This document shows, in pieces, positions 27,908 to 37,826 of a stretch of DNA of 64,000 bases. A program made the position numbers and the translations under genes. How positions within the stretch are numbered: the stretch's first letter is position 1; each line of letters begins with the position of its first letter. Origin of the DNA: an uncultured Gilliamella sp. (GTDB lineage Bacteria; Pseudomonadota; Gammaproteobacteria; Enterobacterales; Orbaceae); contig CAMLPV010000003.1 in the NCBI GenBank assembly GCA_946482005.1, positions 1-64,000 of the forward strand. Reading direction: 5' to 3'. The notes under the pieces were generated by a model, which was given only the letters and a program-made list of their open reading frames with translations, was not told the origin of the DNA and searched no databases.

Positions 27908-28600
27908 ATGCTAAAAAAAATACTATTTCTTTTTTCATTAACATTATCAATAACGGCGTTTGCCGCTAAAAAAGAGTGCCCGGTCAAACCAAGTTACGAT
28001 ATTGTGATAAATAAAAACAACATCCATATCGTTAATAAAGCAAATGATCTATCCATTATGAGTGATGGACAAGTGGTATTAAATGCAAAAACAGTATCAG
28101 TGAATAAGTCGTTACGTAAAAAACTTAATGAATTTCAAAAAAGTCTGCGTTTACAATTACCACAGCTAGAACAGCAATCATTAAATTTATTGTTGGAGGT
28201 TAAAGTTGCTTTTGATCAAGCAATAACCAGAAAATTGAGTGATGATCGTGAACTACATAGTGAATTAAATAAACTTTATAAACGGTTAGTTAAATTATTG
28301 CATCGTTCAATTAATACAGAAAATGGCACTACAACGTTTTACTATCAAAACTTTAATAATATAAAAAAAGATGGGGAGGATATTGGTGAACGCATTTTTT
28401 ATAACGTAGTTGGAGGGAGTATTGTAGAATTTAACTTTTTTAAAAACTTCGGTGCTATCAAAGATATTTCAAAAAATGAATGGAAAACTCAAAAACCAAA
28501 ACTTAAGGCATTTGATGCGCATATCTGTTCGGTAATTACTGATGTAGATCAACAATATCAACAGATTTTGACAGAACTTCACCAATCAATCGACAAGTGA
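27908..28600 (+). CDS. yggN: YggN-like periplasmic protein (DUF2884)
   Basis: Secreted protein of unknown function. The start at 27908 is preferred over 27896 because it places the signal peptide (KKILFLFSLTLSITAFA, cleaved before AKKEC) right at the N-terminus and GGA lies upstream; 230 residues result. Two cysteines (ECPV near residue 23 and HICS near the end) match the pair in E. coli YggN and may form a disulphide. Sequence similarity to YggN is modest but runs the full length (NKNNIHIVN, LPQLEQQS, TFYYQNFN, KAFDAHICS). Confidence 0.75.
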   Translation: MLKKILFLFSLTLSITAFAAKKECPVKPSYDIVINKNNIHIVNKANDLSIMSDGQVVLNAKTVSVNKSLRKKLNEFQKSLRLQLPQLEQQSLNLLLEVKVAFDQAITRKLSDDRELHSELNKLYKRLVKLLHRSINTENGTTTFYYQNFNNIKKDGEDIGERIFYNVVGGSIVEFNFFKNFGAIKDISKNEWKTQKPKLKAFDAHICSVITDVDQQYQQILTELHQSIDK

Positions 28601-28669
28601 ATAGACAACAATAAAAACTTTTGCGAGAATACCTCATTCACAATGAATAGGTAAAAGAAGTAATCGCTT

Positions 28670-29521
28670 ATGACTGCAAAAATAATTGATGGTAAAGCGT
28701 TAGCACAACAAATACGTAACGAAATTGCCAAAAAGGTAGCATCACGTACTGAACAAGGTTTATCGGTTCCGGGATTAGCTGTTATACAGGTTGGCTCTGA
28801 TCCGGCCTCAAAAATTTATGTTAAAAATAAGCAGAAAGCTTGTGATGATGTGGGATTTGCTTCTTTTGCTTATGATTATCCTTCCTCAACTACAGAGGAA
28901 CTATTAGCGTTAATTGATGAATTGAATCAACGTGCTGACGTGCATGGTATCTTAGTTCAGCTTCCCCTACCGGATAATATTGATAAGACAAAAGTGCTAG
29001 AACGTATCGATCCGCGTAAAGATGTTGATGGCTTTCATCCTTATAACATTGGCCACTTGTTACAACGCGATCCAATTTTACGCCCATGTACACCTTATGG
29101 TGTGGTTAAAATGTTAGAATCAACAGGTATTAATTTATCCGGCTTGAATGCCACTGTTGTTGGTGCATCGAGTATTGTTGGTCGACCAATGGCATTAGAA
29201 TTACTGCTATTAGGCTGTACTACGACAATAACTCATAGCCGAACCGTTGATCTAGAAAAACATGTTCGTAATGCTGATATTGTTGTTGCTGGTGTTGGGA
29301 TTCCTAATTACGTTAAAGGGGAATGGATAAAACCCGGTGCCATCGTGATTGATGTTGGTATAAACCGTTTACCTGATGGCAAACTCGTTGGTGATGTTGA
29401 ATTCGACGTTGCTAGCCAATATGCAGGCTGGATCACCCCTGTTCCCGGTGGTGTAGGCCCAATGACCGTTGCAATGTTAATGAGCAATACATTAGAAGCA
29501 TGTGAAAGATTTAGTGAGTAA
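28670..29521 (+). CDS. folD: Bifunctional methylenetetrahydrofolate dehydrogenase/cyclohydrolase FolD
   Basis: Interconverts 5,10-methylene- and 10-formyl-tetrahydrofolate in the cytoplasm using NADP. Seen: [18 protein letters not shown] (catalytic Tyr and Lys), [22 protein letters not shown], the [13 protein letters not shown] dinucleotide site and [15 protein letters not shown]. Length 283 fits the family (E. coli 288). A monocistronic gene ahead of ppiB. Confidence 0.96.
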   Translation: MTAKIIDGKALAQQIRNEIAKKVASRTEQGLSVPGLAVIQVGSDPASKIYVKNKQKACDDVGFASFAYDYPSSTTEELLALIDELNQRADVHGILVQLPLPDNIDKTKVLERIDPRKDVDGFHPYNIGHLLQRDPILRPCTPYGVVKMLESTGINLSGLNATVVGASSIVGRPMALELLLLGCTTTITHSRTVDLEKHVRNADIVVAGVGIPNYVKGEWIKPGAIVIDVGINRLPDGKLVGDVEFDVASQYAGWITPVPGGVGPMTVAMLMSNTLEACERFSE

Positions 29522-29588
29522 GCCATTATTAAAAGGCTTATTTTTTTCAAATTTTATGTATTAATAAAATGAAAATAAGGGACATTTT

Positions 29589-30080
29589 ATGATTATATTT
29601 CATACTTCTTTAGGTGATATCAAGATTAATACTTTTGATGACAAAGCTCCAGAAACAGTCAAAAACTTTATTGAATATTGCCAAGAAGGTTTTTATGACA
29701 ATACCATTTTTCACCGAGTGATCGACAATTTTATGATCCAAGGTGGTGGATTCGAGCCGGGTATGAACCAGAAAAAAACTAAAGCCCCAATTAAAAATGA
29801 GGCGGCTAATGGTTTAAAAAATAGTCGTGGTACTTTAGCTATGGCGCGTACAACCGATCCACATTCTGCGACTGCTCAATTTTTTATCAATGTTGTGGAT
29901 AACGATTATTTAAATTACCGTTCTTCTGATATCAATGGCTTTGGTTACTGTGTGTTTGCCGAAGTGGTAGATGGTATGGATGTGGTTGATAAGATCAAAG
30001 CGGTCAAAACTGGGCGTAACGGAATGCATTCTGATGTGCCAGTCGAAGATGTTATTATTAAGAGTGTGACGGTTGAATAA
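29589..30080 (+). CDS. ppiB: Cytoplasmic peptidyl-prolyl cis-trans isomerase B
   Basis: Cyclophilin-type foldase of 163 residues (E. coli 164), without a signal peptide and therefore cytoplasmic. Key residues are in [13 protein letters not shown] (catalytic Arg, Phe, Gln), RGTLAMART and [11 protein letters not shown]. The last codons overlap the lpxH start by 8 bases; the ppiB-lpxH pairing is the same as in E. coli. Confidence 0.95.
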   Translation: MIIFHTSLGDIKINTFDDKAPETVKNFIEYCQEGFYDNTIFHRVIDNFMIQGGGFEPGMNQKKTKAPIKNEAANGLKNSRGTLAMARTTDPHSATAQFFINVVDNDYLNYRSSDINGFGYCVFAEVVDGMDVVDKIKAVKTGRNGMHSDVPVEDVIIKSVTVE

Positions 30081-30825
30081 TCCTGTTCGCTTTTTTATCG
30101 CCGATATTCATCTTGGTGAAAATGAGCCTGCTGCACATCACTTTGATATTACAGCAGGCTTTTTATCTTTCCTTGAACAACTACCTAATCAATGTGAACT
30201 CTATATTCTAGGCGATTTGTTTGATTATTGGGTAGGGGATGATGTTCGTTCAACACTACACAATCAAATTTCCGACGCTTTAAATGCGTTATCCTCAAGG
30301 CAAATTAAAAAGTTTTTTGTCCACGGTAATCGTGATTTTCTGATTGGCAAGCAGTACGCTAAGCGGTGTGATATGACGCTATTAGGGGATATAAATTGTT
30401 TAGCAAATCAGGATAAAAACATTGTTTTTTTACATGGTGATCTGCTTTGTATTGATGATCCTCAATATCAAAAATTTCGAAAAATCATGCATAAAAAGTG
30501 GTTACAAAAGTTATTTTTATTAATGCCACTGTTTATTCGCTTAAAAATCGCTAGCAAATTACGAAAAGAAAGTAATCAGCATAATCAAATAAAATCTGAA
30601 ACTATCATGGATGTAAATCAACAAGCAGTGATTGATATGATGATAGAGCATAATGCCAATATTATGGTTCATGGGCATACCCATAAACCGGATACCCATC
30701 ATCTTATCATTAATGGTGAATCAGTAACCAGATTGGTACTTGGTGCTTGGCATGATGGGGTTAGTTATATAAAACAAGAAGCGAATAGTGCTACATTAAA
30801 GCTCTATAACCACTCTTTTAAATAA
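30073..30825 (+). CDS. lpxH: UDP-2,3-diacylglucosamine diphosphatase LpxH
   Basis: Peripheral membrane enzyme of lipid A synthesis that hydrolyses UDP-2,3-diacylglucosamine to lipid X. It carries the calcineurin-like metal motifs: [31 protein letters not shown] and HGHTHKP. The start is a TTG at 30073 inside the ppiB end; no ATG or GTG exists ahead of the first metal motif. At 250 residues it is 10 longer than E. coli. Its 3' end overlaps the convergent modC gene by 22 bases, so the two messages are complementary there. Confidence 0.93.
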   Translation: MNNPVRFFIADIHLGENEPAAHHFDITAGFLSFLEQLPNQCELYILGDLFDYWVGDDVRSTLHNQISDALNALSSRQIKKFFVHGNRDFLIGKQYAKRCDMTLLGDINCLANQDKNIVFLHGDLLCIDDPQYQKFRKIMHKKWLQKLFLLMPLFIRLKIASKLRKESNQHNQIKSETIMDVNQQAVIDMMIEHNANIMVHGHTHKPDTHHLIINGESVTRLVLGAWHDGVSYIKQEANSATLKLYNHSFK

Positions 30826-31484
30826 TTACTTTGTAATATTTGCTCGGTCGAGCCATAGTCGATTAATTTTCCCTGCTCCAATACGGCTACATGTTGTGCG
30901 ATACGTTTTACCTCATTGATATTATGAGTGACATAGATAATAGGTATATTCAAGTCACTGACAAGTTTATCAATATAACTTAACAACTCTTTTTTACGAG
31001 GCATATCTAAAGCTGATAAAGGTTCATCCATCAGTAATAGTTGCGGATTAGTTAATAAAGCTCGACCAATGGCAACCCGCTGTTTTTCACCACCTGAGAG
31101 CATAGCAGGATAACGATTAAGGAGGGAGCCGATATTAAGCACTGTTACAATCTCATCAAATCTTTCAGAATTTAGCGATTTTGCCCGATAGGTTAGGTTT
31201 TTAATCACCCTATAATGTGGAAAGAGGAGCGCATCTTGAAAAACCGTACCAATTTGTCTTTTTTCTGGGGCGATACAAACATGTTTTTCGGTATTTACTA
31301 ACGTTTCTTGATTTAGATTGATATAACCAATATCAGGTTTAATCAAACCATTAATAAGATTAATGAGTGTTGATTTTCCTGAACCAGAAACCCCAAGGAT
31401 AGCCGTTACACCTTGGCAATTAATTTCATGCTTAAACTCAAAAACAAACGAAGCAAGTTTTTTGCTTACATTAATATTTAACAT
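30804..31484 (-). CDS. modC: Molybdate ABC transporter ATPase ModC, short form
   Basis: ATPase of the molybdate importer ModABC. The true start is taken as 31484, overlapping the modB stop (TAATG), not the upstream in-frame ATG at 31577. The 226 residues hold Walker A GVSGSGKS (31-38), a Q-loop VFQDALLFPHY, signature LSGGEKQR, LLMDEPLSALD and VTHNINEV. The protein ends right after the nucleotide-binding domain. The C-terminal TOBE/Mop molybdate-binding domain found in the 352-residue E. coli ModC is missing. Confidence 0.92.
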   Translation of the reverse strand: MLNINVSKKLASFVFEFKHEINCQGVTAILGVSGSGKSTLINLINGLIKPDIGYINLNQETLVNTEKHVCIAPEKRQIGTVFQDALLFPHYRVIKNLTYRAKSLNSERFDEIVTVLNIGSLLNRYPAMLSGGEKQRVAIGRALLTNPQLLLMDEPLSALDMPRKKELLSYIDKLVSDLNIPIIYVTHNINEVKRIAQHVAVLEQGKLIDYGSTEQILQSNYLKEWL

Positions 31485-32179
31485 TATTTCGATCCTGTTA
31501 ATTTCTTTTTGTGCCAGCGATTTAACATTTCTGAAAGGAATAAGGCGACTAACGATAAAATAATCGAAACAATACAAAGTCGTAATGCAGCTGACTCGCC
31601 GTCTGGGATCTGTAATAGGGTATACATCGCTAACGGTAAAGTACGCGTTTCACCTTGAATATTTGATACAAAGGTAATTGTGGCGCCAAATTCACCTAAG
31701 CAACGAGCAAAGCCGAGTACGATTCCCATTAAAATACCCGGAAAAGCTAACGGTAAAGTGATTGTCATAAAGACCCGAAATGGCTTAGCACCAAGGGTTC
31801 GAGCTACGTTTTCTAGCCGGCAATCAATGGACTCAATCGCTAATCGGATCGATCGCACCATAAGGGGAAAGGCAACCACCGCAGAAGCTAACGCGGCACC
31901 TTGCCAATTGAAGCTAAAACTTAAATGAAAGCACTTATCTAACCATTCACCAACAAAACCATGGCGTCCCATGGTTAAAAGTAATAGATAACCTAAAACC
32001 ACAGGAGGCAATACTAAAGGAAGATGAACAATACTATCAAAGAGTGATTTGCCAATAAATTGACATCTCGCTAAAATCCAAGCGGTCAAAATTCCTACTG
32101 GAAGACTGAAGATAATTGCTGCGCCGGCTATTTTTAAGCTTAGCAGCAATGTTTGCCATTCAAACTCAGTTAATATCAT
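31484..32179 (-). CDS. modB: Molybdate ABC transporter permease ModB
   Basis: Inner-membrane permease, 231 residues (E. coli 229), with about five hydrophobic helices beginning LLLSLKIAGAAIIFSLPVGIL. The coupling-loop EAA-type motif appears as VARTLGAKPFRVFMTITLPLAFPGILMG, followed by a RCLGEFGATITFVSN stretch typical of ModB. It sits between modA (12-base gap) and modC (1-base overlap), so the three are one transcript. Confidence 0.94.
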   Translation of the reverse strand: MILTEFEWQTLLLSLKIAGAAIIFSLPVGILTAWILARCQFIGKSLFDSIVHLPLVLPPVVLGYLLLLTMGRHGFVGEWLDKCFHLSFSFNWQGAALASAVVAFPLMVRSIRLAIESIDCRLENVARTLGAKPFRVFMTITLPLAFPGILMGIVLGFARCLGEFGATITFVSNIQGETRTLPLAMYTLLQIPDGESAALRLCIVSIILSLVALFLSEMLNRWHKKKLTGSK

Positions 32180-32191
32180 CTTATTTAAATA

Positions 32192-32944
32192 CTAGTCAGT
32201 TATGAATCCATATTTTTGAAAAATAGTTTTGGCTTTTTCTGAATTTAAATATTGGTAAAATTCTTTTGCATCAGCTTTGAGTAATGTAATTGGATATTCA
32301 ATAGATTTAAATGTATCAGCTGGGAAGCTACCAATTATTTTCACTTTGTCACTTACTTTCGCATCAGTGCTGTACACAATACCTAAGGCTGCTTCATTGC
32401 GTTCAACTAACATTAATGCATCACGAACATTGCTTGCTGGTGCCATTTGCGGTAATAATTTATCAAATACCCCTAAATTGGTTAAAGACTCTTTAGCATA
32501 GAGACCTGCTGGAACATGGTCAGGATCACCAACCGCTAATCTTTCTCCTTTAGGTAAAATCGTTTGCCAATTGGTATTGGCATTGATTTCCACGTTTTCT
32601 AATTTAGATTGTTTAGGGGCAATTAATACCAAACCGTTTTTTAACAAATTTTGTTTATCTGTTGCGATTTTGTGTTCAATAAGGTAATCCATCCACTTTT
32701 GATCCGCTGACATAAAAATATCAGCAGGTGCACCTTGTTCAATCTGTTTGGCTAATACAGAAGATGAAGCAAATGAGAAAACAATTTCACAATCTTGATG
32801 TTCTGTTTGGTAGGAAGTTGCAATCTCTTGCATTGCATTAGTCAGTGATGCAGCTGCAAATACTGTAATTTTTTGGCTAGCAGATGTTGATAAACTAGCA
32901 AATAAAGTGGCTAAAGATAATAATACTCCAATGATTTTTTTCAT
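32192..32944 (-). CDS. modA: Periplasmic molybdate-binding protein ModA
   Basis: Solute-binding protein that delivers molybdate or tungstate to ModBC. The start at 32944 is preferred over 32956 because GAGGAG lies 4 bases ahead of it, giving a signal peptide KKIIGVLLSLATLFASLSTSAS. Mature landmarks are TVFAAASLTNAM (oxyanion-binding Ser), FASSSVLAKQIEQGAPADIFMSAD, VGDPDHVPAG and a Tyr in GIVYSTDA. 250 residues, family length. A ModE operator lies 16 bases upstream of the start codon. Confidence 0.94.
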   Translation of the reverse strand: MKKIIGVLLSLATLFASLSTSASQKITVFAAASLTNAMQEIATSYQTEHQDCEIVFSFASSSVLAKQIEQGAPADIFMSADQKWMDYLIEHKIATDKQNLLKNGLVLIAPKQSKLENVEINANTNWQTILPKGERLAVGDPDHVPAGLYAKESLTNLGVFDKLLPQMAPASNVRDALMLVERNEAALGIVYSTDAKVSDKVKIIGSFPADTFKSIEYPITLLKADAKEFYQYLNSEKAKTIFQKYGFITD

Positions 32945-32959
32945 TTTACTCCTCACAAT

Positions 32960-32983
32960 CGTTATGTAATTTAATATATAACG
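32960..32983. promoter_or_regulatory. ModE operator upstream of modABC
   Basis: The 24-base inverted repeat starts CGTTATGTA, ends ATATAACG and has an AT-rich centre. It matches the E. coli modA operator in length, spacing and outer arms (CGTTAT...ATAACG). It is 16 bases from the modA start codon and between divergent modA and modE, so molybdate-bound ModE would block modABC and possibly affect modEF. Confidence 0.8.
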
Positions 32984-33146
32984 ATGCTATCAAAATTTAT
33001 TTATAAAGTACAATTAAACTTTGCAGATTCCACTACTTTTAATCAATTTTGCTGAGTACATTTTTTGAAGGAAAAGAGAAAAGCGTCTACAATAGAATGA
33101 CTTTGCTACTAAAAGTAGCTTTTTTAATTAATTAAGGCATAACGTA

Positions 33147-33923
33147 ATGCTGTCACCTGACATTTTATTAACTTTGAATATCAATCAGCAATTATTTACT
33201 GATCCAAAACGAATTGACTTATTAAGAGCAATAGAACAGAGTGGTTCACTTAGTCAAGCGGCAAAGCAAATAGGGATTAGTTATAAAACAGCTTGGGATG
33301 CGATAAATGAAATCAACCAGTTAGCACCTAAACCTTTTTTAATTACCGCAACCGGGGGTAAAAATGGCGGAGGTACCAAACTCAGTGCTTATGCGGTAAG
33401 GTTCATTCAGCTTTATGACCTATTAACCCAATTACAATATAAAGCCTTTAATATTCTAAATGATGACAATATACCGCTTGATGATATTTTAAAAATAACC
33501 GCTAAATTATCCTTACAGACTAGTGCTCGTAATCAAATCTATGGTAGTGTCTCAAGCATTGAAGCAACTCATATTGCTGGTTTGGTTAAAGTAAAATTAA
33601 ATGACAATCAAACCGAATTAAAAGCGTATATTACGCAACAAAGTATTGAACGTTTAAAACTGAACATTGATAAAACGGTTCTGTTACTGATTAAAGCGCC
33701 ATTGATTGAACTGAATAACAAAAATGAGAATCAGTTGATAGTTAAAGTGGAAAAAATAGTCACTGATGGTCAACTATCTGAAATCTCATTTTCATTGCCA
33801 TCCGGAATAATGCTTTATGCGAATAAAGCAACTAATGAGGTTAATCAACTAAAATTAACTGAAGGTCAACTAACGACCATATCCATTCATCCCCAGCACA
33901 TTATAGTTGCGACATTAGTCTAG
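33147..33923 (+). CDS. modE: Molybdate-responsive transcription regulator ModE
   Basis: Dimeric regulator that binds molybdate and represses modABC. The winged helix is seen at the N-terminus (LLRAIEQSGSLSQAAKQIGISYKTAWDAINEINQ, described here as residues 24-57). Two Mop domains follow, starting near SARNQIYGSVSSIE and KTVLLLIKAP. Length 258 compares with 262 in E. coli. Divergent from modA, with its operator in between, and followed by modF after 18 bases as in E. coli. Confidence 0.93.
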   Translation: MLSPDILLTLNINQQLFTDPKRIDLLRAIEQSGSLSQAAKQIGISYKTAWDAINEINQLAPKPFLITATGGKNGGGTKLSAYAVRFIQLYDLLTQLQYKAFNILNDDNIPLDDILKITAKLSLQTSARNQIYGSVSSIEATHIAGLVKVKLNDNQTELKAYITQQSIERLKLNIDKTVLLLIKAPLIELNNKNENQLIVKVEKIVTDGQLSEISFSLPSGIMLYANKATNEVNQLKLTEGQLTTISIHPQHIIVATLV

Positions 33924-33941
33924 CTGTTTGAGGTATTATTT

Positions 33942-35402
33942 ATGTTACAAATTAAAAATGCAGTATTTAAAATAAGTGATTTCCGCATATTTACTATTGA
34001 ATCATTAACCATTAATGATGGTGATATTGTGGCTTTTGTTGGACGAAATGGATCGGGTAAATCGGTATTAGCTAAAGCATTAGCTGGTGATCAACCGTTA
34101 TTGTCAGGGGAAGTAATTAATCAATTTAAATCAATAGCCCATATCTCATTTGAACATCTACAAAAAATAATAGACGATGAATGGAAACGTAATAACACCG
34201 ATATGCTTAGCGACAATGAAGATGATACCGGGCTAACGACTGCTGAAATCATTCAAGAAACGCATCAAGACGCAGAACTTTGTAAACACTTAGCGCAGCA
34301 ATTTGGTATTGAACATCTCTTAGAGCGTCGTTTTAAATATCTCTCTACTGGCGAAACTCGAAAGACATTGATCTGCCGTACCTTGATGAGTCAACCAGAT
34401 CTATTAATATTAGATGAACCTTTTGATGGTTTAGATGTGGCATCTCGAGCTAATTTAGCTGAAAAACTAAGCCAGTTATCTGCACAAACTATTACGATTA
34501 TAATGGTATTAAATCGTTTTAATGAAATCCCACCATTTGTAAAAAATATTGGTTTACTGGCTAATTGTCAACTATTGAAATTTGGACCTAAAGACACCAT
34601 ATTAGATGACGTAGCCATCAAGCAACTGGCAAATTTAGAACAATTATCAAACTTTACTTTACCCGAACCGGATGAAACTCCCATTCAACTACCCGATACG
34701 TTGGACCGCATTATTTTAAATAATGGTTATGTTCAATATGATGGTAAAGCAATTATTAATGGACTAAATTGGTTAGTAAAAGCAAATGAAAATTGGCAAA
34801 TAGTTGGGCCAAATGGGGCAGGAAAATCGACATTATTGAGTCTAATAACGGGTGATCATCCTCAGGGATATAGTAACGATTTGACACTGTTTGGACGTAA
34901 ACGAGGTTCTGGTGAAACAATATGGGACATTAAACGCCATATTGGTTACGTCAGTAGTAGTTTTCATCTTGATTATCGAGTTAGCTTGAGTGTAGAAAAT
35001 GTATTGATATCAGGTTACTTTGATTCAATTGGCGTCTACCAAGCGATTAGTGATAAGCAGTCAAAATTAGTTAAGCAGTGGTTGCAATTACTAGATTTAA
35101 CCGATTTAGCCGAAAAACCTTTTCACTCGTTATCGTGGGGGCAACAGCGATTAATACTGATTGCTAGAGCGTTAGTTAAACATCCAACTTTACTTATCTT
35201 AGATGAACCGTTACAAGGACTGGATCAGCTAAACAGAGAATTGGTCAAAAGTTGGATAGATAATTTAATTGATAAAGGTGATACGCAATTGTTGTTTGTT
35301 TCACATCATGCAGAAGATGCGCCAAAATGCATCACTCATCGATTAACATTTGTGCCTAATGAGACTGTTGGCTATCAATACAAAATAGAGAGTATTAAAT
35401 AA
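33942..35402 (+). CDS. modF: Duplicated ABC ATPase ModF (PhrA)
   Basis: Soluble protein with two ABC ATPase domains and no membrane segments, 486 residues (E. coli 490). Domain 1 has GRNGSGKSVLA and LSTGETRKTLICRTL with LLILDEPFDGLD. Domain 2 has GPNGAGKSTLL and LSWGQQRLILIARAL with LLILDEPLQGLD. Both signature motifs deviate from LSGGQ, as is usual in ModF. Its role is unclear; it is co-transcribed with modE in E. coli and linked to molybdate or photorepair in older work. Confidence 0.9.
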   Translation: MLQIKNAVFKISDFRIFTIESLTINDGDIVAFVGRNGSGKSVLAKALAGDQPLLSGEVINQFKSIAHISFEHLQKIIDDEWKRNNTDMLSDNEDDTGLTTAEIIQETHQDAELCKHLAQQFGIEHLLERRFKYLSTGETRKTLICRTLMSQPDLLILDEPFDGLDVASRANLAEKLSQLSAQTITIIMVLNRFNEIPPFVKNIGLLANCQLLKFGPKDTILDDVAIKQLANLEQLSNFTLPEPDETPIQLPDTLDRIILNNGYVQYDGKAIINGLNWLVKANENWQIVGPNGAGKSTLLSLITGDHPQGYSNDLTLFGRKRGSGETIWDIKRHIGYVSSSFHLDYRVSLSVENVLISGYFDSIGVYQAISDKQSKLVKQWLQLLDLTDLAEKPFHSLSWGQQRLILIARALVKHPTLLILDEPLQGLDQLNRELVKSWIDNLIDKGDTQLLFVSHHAEDAPKCITHRLTFVPNETVGYQYKIESIK

Positions 35403-35445
35403 AGTATTAGATAAAAACTATTAAAACATGACTTAAAAATAGGAA

Positions 35446-35516
35446 TAATCGATATAAAAACTTTTTTCTAGCGGCTATTTATTAGCCTAAAACTTCAAAA
35501 AAGTTTATATTGATTA
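35446..35516. repeat. 71-base imperfect inverted repeat
   Basis: Outer arms TAATCGATATAA and TTATATTGATTA pair with one mismatch, followed inward by ACTTTTTT/AAAAAAGT, and a central stem GGCTA-TTTAT-TAGCC. The whole could fold into one long hairpin in either strand. It begins 44 bases after the modF stop and may end the modEF transcript, or may be a small repeat element. Only one copy was noticed in the window. Confidence 0.5.
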
Positions 35517-35527
35517 TACTTAGCAAG

Positions 35528-35550
35528 TTATCCCCGTTGCCTGTGGATAA
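35528..35550. promoter_or_regulatory. Inverted pair of DnaA boxes upstream of uvrB
   Basis: TGTGGATAA at 35542-35550 is the exact complement of the strong DnaA box TTATCCACA. Facing it at 35528-35536 is TTATCCCCG, a degenerate box, 5 bases away. E. coli uvrB is also known for a DnaA-binding site in its upstream region. The pair could link uvrB expression to DnaA or titrate DnaA. Confidence 0.6.
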
Positions 35551-35798
35551 GTCTGTGAATAGTTAATTGAAAAGTGAGCTAACTTCAATGCCTATCAGGT
35601 TTTTATTTAATTTGATTACAAGTTAAGCATGAATATAATTATATATATTTATCAATATGTTATCATAAATCAAGGTTCTTTTTTTTACATATCTTTACAT
35701 ACTTTTAACTTAACTGAACAAAAAATATAACATTTTTGAAGGTCAAGTGTTTTTGGGGATAATTTTTATTAATAGGTAAAATTTTAGGTTGCGATGTA

Positions 35799-37802
35799 AT
35801 GAGAAAATTTAAATTATGTTCTGATTTTAAACCAGCAGGAGATCAACCTGCAGCGATTGAACGTATTAATCAAAATCTTGATGATGGAATTGCACATCAA
35901 ACACTATTAGGCGTGACAGGTTCCGGTAAAACTTTTACCATGGCTAATGTTATTGCTAAGCATAATCGCCCAACTATTATTTTAGCGCCAAATAAGACTT
36001 TGGCCGCGCAATTATATGGTGAGATGAAAGCCTTCTTTCCTGATAATGCGGTAGAATATTTTGTTTCGTATTATGATTATTATCAGCCAGAATCTTATGT
36101 GCCTTCAACTGACACATTTATAGAGAAAGATGCATCGATTAACGAACACATTGAGCAAATGCGACTGTCAGCAACTAAATCGTTATTAGAACGTCGTGAT
36201 GTTGTTATTGTTGCCTCGGTATCAGCTATTTATGGATTGGGTGCACCAGAAACCTACATGTCAATGATATTACATTTGGCAAGAGGGACTATTACTGATC
36301 AACGAGCAATCTTACAGCGTTTAGCTGAATTACAATATACTCGTAATGAGATTGGCTTTAATCGTGGTACTTTTCGGGTTCGTGGTGATGTTATTGATAT
36401 TTTTCCTGCTGATTCTGATGAGCATGCTGTACGTGTTGAGCTTTTTGATGATGAAGTTGAAAGAATTGTGATATTTGATCCATTAACAGGTAATGCGATT
36501 AATGATGTGCCACGGATAACCATTTATCCAAAAACACACTATGTCACCCCAAGAAATATCATGGATAATGCGATTGTTGAAATTAAGCAAGAGCTCCAAG
36601 AGCGCCAAAGAGCCTTATTGGATAATAACCGTCTTTTAGAAGAGCAACGATTAACGCAACGAACCCTATTTGATATAGAGATGATGACTGAACTCGGCTA
36701 CTGTTCAGGTATTGAGAACTACTCTCGTTATTTAGCACAGCGCAAGGCCGGTGATCCACCTGCAACATTATTTGATTATTTACCCGCTGATGGTTTATTG
36801 TTTATTGATGAATCTCATGTGGCAATCCCTCAATTGGGGGCAATGTATAATGGCGATAGATCGCGAAAATTGAATCTTGTCGAGTACGGTTTTCGGTTAC
36901 CTTCAGCCTTGGATAATCGGCCATTAAAATTTGCTGAATTCGAAAATATTATGCCACAAACGATTTATGTTTCAGCAACCCCAGCTAAATATGAAATTGA
37001 AAAATCAGGTAGTGAAATCATTGAGCAAGTGGTAAGGCCAACAGGATTATTAGATCCAATCATTGAAGTTAGGCCGGTGGCAACCCAAGTCGATGATTTA
37101 TTGTCTGAGATTAAATTACGCATAAATCAAGATGAACGCGTTTTAGTCACCACATTAACTAAACGTATGGCGGAAAATTTAACTGACTATTTATCTGAAC
37201 ATAATGTTAATGTTAAATATTTGCATTCCGATATCAACACTGTGGAACGAATGGAAATTATCCGTGATCTTCGTTTAGGTAAGATTGATGTATTAGTTGG
37301 TATTAACTTATTACGAGAAGGATTAGATATTCCAGAAGTATCATTAGTCGCGATTCTAGATGCTGACCGTGAAGGTTTTTTACGCTCGGAAAGTTCATTA
37401 ATCCAAACAGTTGGCCGTGCTGCGCGCAACGTTAATGGAAAAGCAATATTGTATGCAGATAAAATTACTCCAGCCATGCAGCTGACTATTGATGAAACTG
37501 CAAGGCGTCGTAAAAAACAGGAAGATTTTAACCAAGCACATGGTATTATGCCGAAATCAGTGCGCAAAGAGATCAAAGATATTTTAGATGCAGGTTTAAG
37601 CACTAAAAAAGCCACAGCTAAAATTCAAGCGTTTGAACCAGGTGGTCAGTATAATTATGTTTCAATAAAAGAGGTTCAAGCCAGAGTCAAAGAGCTTGAA
37701 GCTATGATGTACGAAGCTGCCCAAAATCTGGAGTTTGAAAAAGCGGGGGTATTACGTGATGAGATTAAAAAATTACGTTCAGATTTTATAAAAGTATCTT
37801 AA
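35799..37802 (+). CDS. uvrB: Excinuclease ABC subunit B
   Basis: Damage-verifying helicase-like subunit of nucleotide excision repair. 667 residues (E. coli 673). It has Walker A GVTGSGKT (from residue 38), the beta-hairpin [30 protein letters not shown] as the DEAD-type motif, YVSATP, and [15 protein letters not shown] with QTVGRAARN as motifs V and VI. The C-terminal UVR domain is [20 protein letters not shown], which contacts UvrC. Full length, no defects. Confidence 0.97.
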   Translation: MRKFKLCSDFKPAGDQPAAIERINQNLDDGIAHQTLLGVTGSGKTFTMANVIAKHNRPTIILAPNKTLAAQLYGEMKAFFPDNAVEYFVSYYDYYQPESYVPSTDTFIEKDASINEHIEQMRLSATKSLLERRDVVIVASVSAIYGLGAPETYMSMILHLARGTITDQRAILQRLAELQYTRNEIGFNRGTFRVRGDVIDIFPADSDEHAVRVELFDDEVERIVIFDPLTGNAINDVPRITIYPKTHYVTPRNIMDNAIVEIKQELQERQRALLDNNRLLEEQRLTQRTLFDIEMMTELGYCSGIENYSRYLAQRKAGDPPATLFDYLPADGLLFIDESHVAIPQLGAMYNGDRSRKLNLVEYGFRLPSALDNRPLKFAEFENIMPQTIYVSATPAKYEIEKSGSEIIEQVVRPTGLLDPIIEVRPVATQVDDLLSEIKLRINQDERVLVTTLTKRMAENLTDYLSEHNVNVKYLHSDINTVERMEIIRDLRLGKIDVLVGINLLREGLDIPEVSLVAILDADREGFLRSESSLIQTVGRAARNVNGKAILYADKITPAMQLTIDETARRRKKQEDFNQAHGIMPKSVRKEIKDILDAGLSTKKATAKIQAFEPGGQYNYVSIKEVQARVKELEAMMYEAAQNLEFEKAGVLRDEIKKLRSDFIKVS

Positions 37803-37826
37803 TAAGAAGTTTTCAAGGAAAATAGA

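Larger units (their letters stand above)
35403..35798. other. 396-base regulatory intergenic region modF-uvrB
   Basis: No gene is seen. The region holds the 71-base inverted repeat, a pair of DnaA-box-like sites at 35528-35550 and then about 240 AT-rich bases leading to uvrB. No CTGT-N8-ACAG LexA box was found, although uvrB belongs to the SOS regulon in E. coli. Confidence 0.5.

Noticed and set aside
31485-31577. N-terminal extension of modC to the ATG at 31577
   Set aside because: It would lie inside modB, has no family similarity, and ATG 31484 overlaps the modB stop in the usual way.
37187-37615. 142-codon minus-strand frame inside uvrB
   Set aside because: Antisense shadow of conserved uvrB codons; composition is Ser/Ile/Arg-rich as usual for such shadows.
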